This document shows, piece by piece, positions 55,946-64,000 of a DNA stretch of 64,000 nt. The notes under the pieces were generated by a model that was not told the DNA's origin, did not search any database, and saw only the letters and a program-made list of their open reading frames with translations. The translations under genes and the position numbers were made by a program. This stretch comes from Molanna angustata. Taxonomy: Eukaryota > Arthropoda > Insecta > Trichoptera > Molannidae. The stretch covers positions 6,097,201 through 6,161,200 of the forward strand of contig OY754982.1 of NCBI GenBank assembly GCA_963576475.1, written 5' to 3'. Position 1 is the stretch's first letter. Each line of letters starts with the position of its first letter.

Positions 55946-57187
55946 TTAGGTCCTTACATATGAAATTGGCGTTTTGCCGTACTGGCAACTTTGATCTCAA
56001 ATATCTTCTCTTTGGTTAGGAATTCTAAATTCAAATTTATACAGCTATTTATTCATGTATTTATATTTCGAAAATTATAATTCATTTGTTTTCTCCTCGA
56101 TTGTTTTTTTTCTTTGCGTCACTCAGTTTACAAAATGGAAAACTTGAAATATCGCGTTATTTACGAGAACGAGTTCCACCGTGGCACCAGTGCTGCCGAA
56201 ACGGCTCATTAATGATGTGTATGGCGACGGTGCCGCAAAAGAAAACACAGTGCGTTTTTGGTTCCAACGTTTTCGTTCTGGAAATTTCGACCTGCAGAAC
56301 AAGCCCCGTGGACAGCCGAAGACCAAAGTTGATAATGAAGAATTGAAGGCTATTGTGGAAGCGGATCCATCGCAAACCACGTCCGAGTTAGCTGCAGGCT
56401 GTGGTGTTAGTGATAAAACTGTTTTAATCCACTTGAAGCAAATTGGGAAGGTGAAAAAGCTTGAAAAGTGGGTACATCACGAATTGAGTGAAGCAAATCA
56501 ACAAACGCGCGTTAACTGCTGCGTTGCATTACTCAACCGGCACAATAATGAAGGGATTTTAAATCGAATCATTACCTGTGATGAAAAGTGGATCTTGAAC
56601 GCTGCTGAACCAGCTAAACCATGCCCCAAGCAAAAATTGACTCCAAAAAAGTTACTTGTGAGCGTTTGGTGGACTAGTGCTGGTGTCGTTCACTACAGCT
56701 TTCTTAAATCTGGCCAGACGATTACGGCAGATGTCAGCACATGCAAACCATGATGGAAAAGCTAGCTGCTTAACAACCGAGGCTGGTTAATCGCTCTAGT
56801 CCACTGCTGCTTCATGATAACGCTAGACCACACATTGCACAACAGACGGCTACCAAATTAGAGGAGCTTCAATTGGAATATCTAAGACATCCACCGTACT
56901 CTCCGGACCTTGCCCCAACAGATTAACATTTTTTTCGAAATTTGGATAACTTCTTGCAAGGGAAAAAATTCAACTCCGATGGGGCAGTCCAAACCGCCTT
57001 CAAAGATTTTATTGATTCCCGTCCGAATGGTTTTTTTAGTAAAGGGATCGATGAACTACCTATGAGATGACAAAAGTGCATAGATATGAATGGTACATAC
57101 TTTGATTAAATAAATATATTATATTAAAAAAAAATCGACTTTATGTTCCTCCCATACAAAACGCCAATTTCATATGTAAGGACCTAA
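55946..57187 (+). mobile_element. mariner transposon, 1242 bp, inactive
   Basis: Terminal inverted repeats TTAGGTCCTTACATATGAAA (left) and the complement at the right end (57160-57187), with TA duplications at 55944-55945 and 57188-57189. Length and TA target are standard for mariner. It carries the broken transposase gene at 56135-57105. Confidence 0.95.
56135..57105 (+). pseudogene. mariner transposase, broken
   Basis: Starts at ATG 56135 (MENLKYRVIYENEF). A frameshift near 56200 leads into INDVYGDGAAKENTVRFWFQ and RFRSGNFDLQNKPRGQP (helix-turn-helix, DNA binding). Catalytic aspartates are still readable: CDEKW near 56577, HDNARPH at 56813 and PTD at 56915-56923. The last two are 35 codons apart, the D34D spacing of mariner. 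A frameshift also lies between the first two. In-frame stops occur at 56771-56773, 56924-56926 (directly after the third Asp) and 57068-57070. It cannot make an active enzyme. Confidence 0.93.
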
Positions 57188-57189
<2 letters not shown>

Positions 57190-57221
<32 letters not shown>

Positions 57222-57360
57222 TTATTTATATATATAGAAATAAAATATAACAATTTAACAATTTAAATACTTATAATAGCATACACAAAAATATTTTATT
57301 CATATTACCCCCCAAAAAGAGCTTATACTCGTGGTTTGGGGGGGATTCCTATTTTTTATG
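57190..57360 (-). mobile_element. 3' UTR and poly(A) of a minus-strand retroelement
   Basis: A run of about 28 T followed by TTTATTTATTTATATATA and, inward, CCCCCCAAAAAGAGCTTATA. On the minus strand this is a UTR ending in TAAATAAATAAA and poly(A). It abuts the TA at the right edge of the mariner. No coding sequence remains. Confidence 0.55.
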
Positions 57361-57557
57361 TTAAGATATATAATATGAAAATATGTAAATATTGTAATTT
57401 GTTGTGATGTTTGGTGTCCGCTCTAATGTCAAATATTAAAACCGAAATGTCAAATATTTGGCTCGGTAAAATTGTAAACTGCTAGCCCTAGAACAGGGTT
57501 ACCTATGTAGATGGATAGCATTAATCTTCATAATAGTCGTTTTTTATAAAGGTGTGA

Positions 57558-58160
57558 AAAAATACAGTTACTTCTTCTGCTTTCTTTCAACTAAGACGTT
57601 TAAAGTCAATCCGAAGGAGTATCCCAATTGAAGCCATGAAATCTTTGGTAAGCGCCTTTGTTGTCTCCCGTTTGGATTATTGTAACGGTATATATGCGAA
57701 TTTACCAAAGAAAGAAATTAATAAAATTCAGTCAGTTTTCAATGCTGCAGCCAGACTCATCACTGGAGCCTCCAAATTTTCTCACATCTCTCACCATCTT
57801 CGCAATCTACGTTGGCTTAAAGTCCCCGAAAGAATTGAATATAAGCTCTGTCTCATAATCTTTAAAGCACTTCGTGGTATGGCTCCTACTTACCTCTCCG
57901 AACTGTGCATTCCGCTTTCAATAAATGACAGACAATCATCACTTCGTTCTGCCTCTTCATCCATGGTTGGAAAATTGGTTGAAATAAACAGGGTGCACAC
58001 AACTAATTTCGGTGATCGTGCATTTGCTGTGGCAGGACCAAATGCATGGAATAAGCTCCCACACACCCTCAGACAAACCGAAAATATATCTTCGTTCAGG
58101 AAAAAACTCAAAACGCACCTTTTTCGCAAATCTTACCAGAGCCGAAATGATACAACGTAA
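57558..58160 (+). pseudogene. C-terminal part of a CR1/L2-like LINE ORF2 (5'-truncated)
   Basis: The open frame has FFQLRRLKSIRRS, SAFVVSRLDYCNGIYANLP, QSVFNAAARLITGA, LRNLRWLKVPERIEYKL and RAFAVAGPNAWNKLPHTL, the well-known region after the RT domain in CR1/L2-type LINEs. ATG 57636 is internal. No stops are visible before 58160, but endonuclease and RT are missing. The 3' end (58160-58240) has GGCGCTATATAAATTATCC and (ATT)n, the tail style of this group. Confidence 0.88.
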
Positions 58161-58240
58161 TCATTTTTTCAGCGCCCTTGAGGTGAGATATTCACAAAAA
58201 CGGCGCTATATAAATTATCCAAATTTATTATTATTATAAA

Positions 58241-58596
58241 AAAATAAATTTAAACTCCGTCTCAATTGTTAATATCAAAGGAAGAAATCATTATTAATTT
58301 ATAAAGACTCATAAAAAACTTCAGAATAGAAGTAGAGTGATTTAACGTTTACTCCACGCCGATATCGTTCGTAAATATATACGGACAAAACAAAAATTAA
58401 AATATTTAAGGAAAAACTTTACTCGTATAATAAAGGTGATGGATCAGTCACAAATTTACATACCTATGTAATATGTAAGTAATAAATACATTTCGTTTTC
58501 CTTATCCACATTTCATATTTTATTTGTTTCATCGGCAAAATGCGTAAACGCATTTTTTTATCAATCATAAGATTTATGTGATTATATATGCACATA
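58241..58596. other. No gene seen
   Basis: AT-rich DNA between the (ATT)n tail of one LINE and the 3' end of the next. Confidence 0.4.
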
Positions 58597-59027
58597 TGTA
58601 CATACCATCACGCCATGTCCCTTACGGGGTAAGCAGAAAGAACCGAGCGCCATACTCCTCTATTTTCCACACTTTCCTGGCTTCGTTTACATCCATGCAT
58701 CGTCTTGTACATGCTCTTTATGTTTCCTTCTTTCAAAATTTCACTCACGTGGTTATGTCATCCCTTTCTGGGACGGCCCTTGCTGTTCACTCAATCTCTT
58801 CTTACACCCACGTTTTTTTTCTTGCCAGTCGTTCATCGTTCATTCTTTCAATGTGTCCAAATCACCTCAAGGAATTCACTTTCATTTACTTATAATATCT
58901 TTTTTTATTTTGCATTCTCTCCTATGTTCTCATTTTTTATTCTATCATATATCGTTCTATTACATACTCTTCTTGGTGATCTCATTTCTACAGCATTTAT
59001 TCTACTATCGTGCATCTTTTGCCACTA
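58597..59027 (-). pseudogene. LINE 3' end, GWHDHVND family
   Basis: Read on the minus strand: the HDSRINAVEMRSPRR-like block, a KVNSLR(W/F)FGH-like segment, a diverged GRP block and RSVLSAYP with the stop region, then TATG-type tail (ATGTACATACC). Several frameshifts. Same family as 19273-19839, but older. Confidence 0.75.
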
Positions 59028-59059
59028 TAAACAGTACGAAATTATGTTAACTTTAATTT

Positions 59060-59280
59060 TTGTTATAAAATACTTTTATCTTTGCCCTAGACTTTTACTT
59101 GGGGTCGGCTCTTCTAGTCCTCATCTTCCAAGTCCTATCCTCCGCGTCCTCCAGACGAAGCCTTGCTTCCTTGAGATCTCTGGTTATTGTGGACATCAAA
59201 TGGTCAATGGTATATCACATTATCCCGTGGCATTCTTATAATGTGTTCATACCGTCTAAGTAAATGATCATATTGTGGAC
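59060..59280 (-). pseudogene. LINE ORF2 C-terminal fragment, RRADPK type
   Basis: On the minus strand LRRYEHIIRMP, RDLKEARLRLEDAEDRTWKM and RTRRADPK are readable across frames. This is the extreme C-terminus of a further non-LTR element family. Heavily decayed. Confidence 0.55.
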
Positions 59281-59763
59281 AATTATTTTGGTTTTGATTA
59301 GGAGTTCATTGCATCTATGGTTGAATTTTCAAATTTTTTTTTGTAAATTTCAGTGTAATGTTATTGTTCACCACATTGTATAGCATGTATTAATCTAACA
59401 AAATGTCAATATAAACCAAAATGTATGTCAACACTCATACCAGCAAACGCTGTCTGTGTTGAATTTTAAATAAATAAATGTTCTTGGTTTATTATAAAAG
59501 TGGTTATTGTCCATTGATTTCTTTTATACACTCGACATCTCTGCGAGCTTTTCTTACCTAGTACTTTGATTTATCAGCTGTCTTGTTTAAGTGTTTTTTT
59601 TCTGTATTAGTAAATTAATTAAATATTATTTGATTTTTTTTGTGATCAATATTAATTATCCTATTGAAAAAAGTTTCTGGTCCACTAATAAATCGATGTA
59701 CATTGTCTGTTTTATAAACTGTGTAGACTGTATAACTCACTATCAAACAATAAAATAATAATC
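59281..59763. other. No gene seen
   Basis: AT-rich. GCTGTCTGTGTTGAATTTTA followed by AATAAATAAATG at 59447-59480 may be another retroelement tail. Confidence 0.35.
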
Positions 59764-60275
59764 ATCATCAAAAGTCTCAATCCTGTGGATTGGTTTGCAG
59801 AAGAAGTCTACATCTCGCTTTCCACTTCTCTCTATCCTCTGCAGCCCTCTTCAGCTCAACATATGTGGCGCAGTTCATGTCCTCGCACACCTGGGCCAAA
59901 TATTCCCGTCGGGGGCGCCCCCTGTGGTTTGTCCCCTCAACCATTCCCTCCATTAGGTCATGTAGAAGTCCCTCGTGGCGCAAGATGTGACCAATCCAGC
60001 TAGCACGTCTCTCGGAGATGGTATTGAGTAGGTGTCTGCCTTCTTCAACTCTGTTGAGAACCTCGGCATTCGTGATGTGGTCCCTCCAGGAAATTCCCAG
60101 TATTCTTCTGTAACACCACATCTCGAAAGCCTCAAGTCTACTTCTGTCTCTTTCGGTAAGACACCATGTCTCACAGCCATACATCAGTATGCTCCACACA
60201 TATGTTTTTGTGAGTCTCTTACGGAGCTTCAAGTCTAGGTTGTTTGACTCAAGGATCTTCGACTTCGAAATAATA
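59764..60275 (-). pseudogene. 5'-truncated LINE ORF2 C-terminus (SWIGHILRHEG family)
   Basis: The minus-strand open frame from about 60270 to 59777 has LRKRLTKTYVWSILMYGCET, RLEAFEMWCYRRILGISW, RASWIGHILRHEGLL and NHRGRPRREYLAQVCEDM, ending near KARCRLLLQTNPQD. This is the domain after the RT, including the W.GH motif and the GRPR linker. The frame is open, so the insertion is fairly young. The 3' tail is (TGA)n/(TTA)n-like (ATCATCATC on the plus strand near 59762). Upstream RT is missing. Confidence 0.85.
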
Positions 60276-60291
60276 ATAAATAATAAAATAA

Positions 60292-60570
60292 CCATACCAA
60301 CACGCGATTTCCCTATTTGAGGTGGGCAGAGAGAGCCGAACGCGAGACTCCTCTCTCTTGACATACATTTCTCGCTTCATTCACATCCATCCATCGTCTC
60401 ACACACTCTCTTCTATTATTCTTACTTTTAACGTCTCCATCTTTCAAAATTCGTGCCAACTTTTCTTTGGTCGACCTTTAATTTTCGTTCCTCTTTTATC
60501 AGCCTTACATACTTTTTTTGTCAGACGGTCATCACTCATTCTTTCTATGTGGCCAAACCACCTTAGGGAT
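60292..60570 (-). pseudogene. LINE 3' end, GWHDHVND family
   Basis: Minus strand: a RWFGHIERMSDDRLTKKVC-like segment, a diverged GRP block and the RSALSAHL-like terminal block. It lies just upstream of the LINE at 59764-60275, which may have inserted into its tail (ATAATAAATAATAAAATAAC at the junction). Confidence 0.7.
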
Positions 60571-61749
<1,179 letters not shown>

Positions 61750-61825
61750 ATGTATCCTTATTTTAATTGGAGGAAGTACAAGATAGTTAGCGCAAGAATC
61801 AAGGAAGAAGGGAAACAGGGAGGAG
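61750..61825 (+). CDS. Candidate first exon of an unrecognised spliced gene
   Basis: ATG 61750 opens 25 codons with FNWRKYKIVSARIKEEGKQ and ends in phase 1 at a good donor, GGAG|GTGAGT. The next candidate exon with matching phase is 62547-62679. It runs opposite to the kinase exon and would lie in that gene's upstream intron. Function unknown. Evidence is only splice signals, phase and protein-like composition. Confidence 0.3.
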
Positions 61826-62319
61826 GTGAGTATATATGTGTAAAGATTAATTATTGTATTTTGTTTCTTTTTATGTTAGGTACCTACATACATAATTCAT
61901 AGTTAATTTTTCCAACATTTCAACTTTCCATATTTGAATGAATTTTTTGTTTCTATATTTTTTTGACATAAGAGTGATAAGAGTGTTATTGAAATTAAAA
62001 TATTTAATTTGTGAAAATAAATACATAAAATGTCGTTCCTCGATAATTAGAGCAACACACGTGTAGTTTTATTTTCAATACCTATAACATGGAATTATAA
62101 TGTACAGAAGCCGCGTGAAGTACAAATTTCGAATTCAAATGTATGCCAAGTTTTTTTACGTGTGTGTGTGAGGCGGTAGATCGGTAGGTGTACGTATACT
62201 AGAAATTCGTCTGTTTCCTCGTAGTTTAAGTTAGCATAAATTCATTGCGCTGACTAGGTATCTGTATCATATATAATCTAATACCTATAAGAATTAACAT
62301 TATTATAAAACGACATTTT

Positions 62320-62444
62320 TGTTAAAACTAAGAAAACTATATAAATTCGTCGTATTGGGATCAGCGGACGGAAAAACAAACACGATATGCAAAACCTCAA
62401 TTCAGACTCCGGAAGGATGTGTTTTCGATGTCCCTAATGAGTCC
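62320..62444 (+). other. Exon-like open segment with unmatched phase
   Basis: The frame reading KFVVLGSADGKTNTIC, then SIQTPEGCVFDVPNES, stops at a perfect GTAAGT donor (62445). GC is higher than around it. Joining it to the acceptor at 62547 gives an early stop in every open frame. Either it uses another acceptor or it is not an exon of the same gene. Confidence 0.25.
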
Positions 62445-62546
62445 GTAAGTAAACACACGATCATATATTTCCTCTGGTGTGTTTACAAAAGTAAAAAGTT
62501 TAAAAAAAACACCAAACACGCTCAATATGGATTCCTTTAATTGCAG

Positions 62547-62679
62547 ATATGAGGAAATTATATCTAGATGATGGTGAAAATGTACAGTTTGGTGACCAGT
62601 TTTTAGAGGAGATTACAGCGGTGCCAATACCTTTACAAATTAACACTAGCGATATGAATACGTTTGTGTGTGCTCGAGA
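62547..62679 (+). CDS. Candidate internal exon of an unrecognised spliced gene
   Basis: Acceptor CCTTTAATTGCAG precedes and donor GA|GTAAGT follows. In the open frame it holds MRKLYLDDGENVQFGDQF and, further on, VPIPLQINTSDMNTFVCAR. Phase 1 on entry fits 61825; phase 2 on exit fits the acceptor at 62792. It is acidic and hydrophilic, with no known motif. Confidence 0.35.
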
Positions 62680-62792
62680 GTAAGTAAACGATAGAATAGC
62701 AAAAGTAGAAAAAAAACTAAAAAAAAAAACAGTAGTTATTGGAATATAAAAAAATAAAAAATAGACAATGGGGAAAATAATTATCATCGCAG

Positions 62793-62844
62793 AGTGAAAA
62801 TTGAAGAGTTTGATTATTTTTTCATGGATCCTCTCAGATATTAA
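62793..62844 (+). CDS. Candidate last exon of an unrecognised spliced gene
   Basis: Acceptor ATCATCGCAG, then in the phase set by the previous exon VKIEEFDYFFMDPLRY and TAA at 62842-62844. Three exons joined would give about 86 residues. Two independent phase matches and a stop in frame support a real transcript, but chance is possible. Confidence 0.33.
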
Positions 62845-62920
62845 CCAATTTGAAATGGGACCGATCAAATCATCATCGAAATCGGACAAATTATTAATCC
62901 GGGAAGTCGGTAAAATAATT

Positions 62921-64000
62921 AAAACGAGTGGGTTGTGGCCAACACTAAACTCTCCACACCACAAATATTGACAATGAAATATTTTATTCATTCTAAATTT
63001 TACTACCAGGAATATAAATTTTCTAACGATAGTATATTTTCATGTTAAGATAGACAAACTATTAATGCCGTATAGTGAAGAATGCTTATGTTGTATGAAA
63101 TATTTTTAAAAAAGCACATAAATTTTGTTTTAAAGAACGCAAGAGTATTTTCCAAATTTTGACAGGTGATATCATATGAAGAATTTTTTTGTTATTTATG
63201 GAAAGCTAATCAGTTCTATGTTCAAGCTCTTTACATTATAACATGAAATCAAATTACTGAACTTTTCCATACATAGAAATTTATCTAATTACATTTTTAT
63301 TCATACTAAATGTTACTACCAGGAATATAAATTTTCTTCCGATAGTATATTTTTATGTTAAGATAAACAAACTATTAATGCAGTATAGTGAAGAATGCTT
63401 ATGTTGTATGAAATATTTTTAAAAAAGCACATAAATTTTGTTTTAAAGAACGCAAGAGTATTTTCCAAATTTTGACAGGTGATATCATATGAAGAATTTT
63501 TTTGTTATTTATGGAAAGCTAATCAGTTCTATGTTCAAGCTCTTTACATTATAACATGAAATCAAATTACTGAACTTTTCCATACATAGAAATTTATCTA
63601 ATTACATTTTTATTCATACTAAATGTTACTACCAGGAATATAAATTTTCTTCCGATAGTATATTTTTATGTTAAGATAGACAAACTATTAATGCAGTATA
63701 GGGAAGAATGCTTATGTTGTATGAAATATTTTAAAAAAAGCAGATAAATTTTGTTCTAAAGAACGCGAGAGCATTTTCCAAATTTGGAGAAGTGATATCA
63801 TATGAAGAATTTTTTTGTTATTTATGGAAAGCTAATCAGTTCTATGTTCAAGCTCTTTACATTATAACATGAAATCAAATTACTGAACTTTTCCATACAT
63901 AGAAATTTATCTAATTACATTTTTATTCATACTAAATGTTACTATCAGGAATGTAAATTTTCTTCCGATAGTATATTTTTATGTTAAGATAAACAAACTA
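62921..64000 (+). mobile_element. Repeat element carrying a 313-bp satellite, third copy (runs off the window)
   Basis: Left end GAGTGGGTTGTGGCCAACAC and the following roughly 80 bp are the same as at 16998 and 36779. Monomer landmarks (ACTACC/ACTATC) lie at 63002, 63315, 63628 and 63941, period 313. Here even the first monomers are of the homogeneous type. The array continues past base 64000. If the kinase gene extends this way, the element lies in its upstream intron or promoter side. Confidence 0.85.

Noticed and set aside
56086..56346. 86-codon frame overlapping the start of the mariner gene
   Set aside because: It is a shadow frame of the broken transposase.

Overview
The window looks like repeat-saturated, AT-rich nuclear DNA from an insect, most likely a moth or butterfly. 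The reasons are many 5'-truncated non-LTR retrotransposons of types familiar from lepidopteran genomes, tRNA-headed SINEs, a mariner, very long (TA)n tracts, and a spliced exon of a salt-inducible-kinase (SIK) type protein kinase. No bacterial-style operon, CRISPR array or rRNA is present. A run of exactly 200 N (24804-25003) shows this is a scaffolded assembly.

Layout. 1-5.0 kb: a 95-bp tandem repeat, a tRNA-like sequence, two inverted copies of one SINE, LINE relics and a TA-flanked foldback MITE. 5.0-21.0 kb: a (TA)n tract and then block A, about 15.6 kb. 21.4-24.8 kb: a LINE relic, another (TA)n tract and a minus-strand LINE with an open endonuclease-RT frame that runs into the N gap. 25.0-40.2 kb: a (TA)n tract and block B, a near-identical direct copy of block A that differs by one LINE insertion, one deletion and several tandem-repeat copy numbers. 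40.2-49.7 kb: two palindromes of Penelope-like elements (PLEs), one about 0.35 kb and one about 4.3 kb, each bounded by (TA)n on both sides, with a LINE fragment, tRNA-like heads, a foldback element and a perfect 60-bp minisatellite between them. 49.7-57.2 kb: a CAG-flanked terminal-inverted-repeat transposon, a TTAA-flanked foldback (piggyBac-like target), another palindrome, a decayed minisatellite and a dead mariner. 57.2-60.6 kb: a pile of truncated LINE 3' ends. 61.4-62.9 kb: the only convincing host coding sequence, a 117-bp SIK-like kinase exon on the minus strand, plus a weaker plus-strand set of exon-like segments. From 62.9 kb a third array of a 313-bp satellite begins; the same satellite is in blocks A and B.

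The theme that links the window is Penelope-like elements. Four different PLE families are present. Every one is arranged as an inverted pair with 3' ends facing outward. Each family carries near its 3' end a motif that fits a small hammerhead ribozyme: a CUGANGA-type core, a stem II hairpin, GAA, a self-complementary stem III (ACGT, ACTAGT or ACGCGT), C, and a stem I strand. Two of the families run directly into (TA)n. The A/B duplication begins exactly at the end of a (TA)n tract, so these tracts matter both to the elements and to the assembly.
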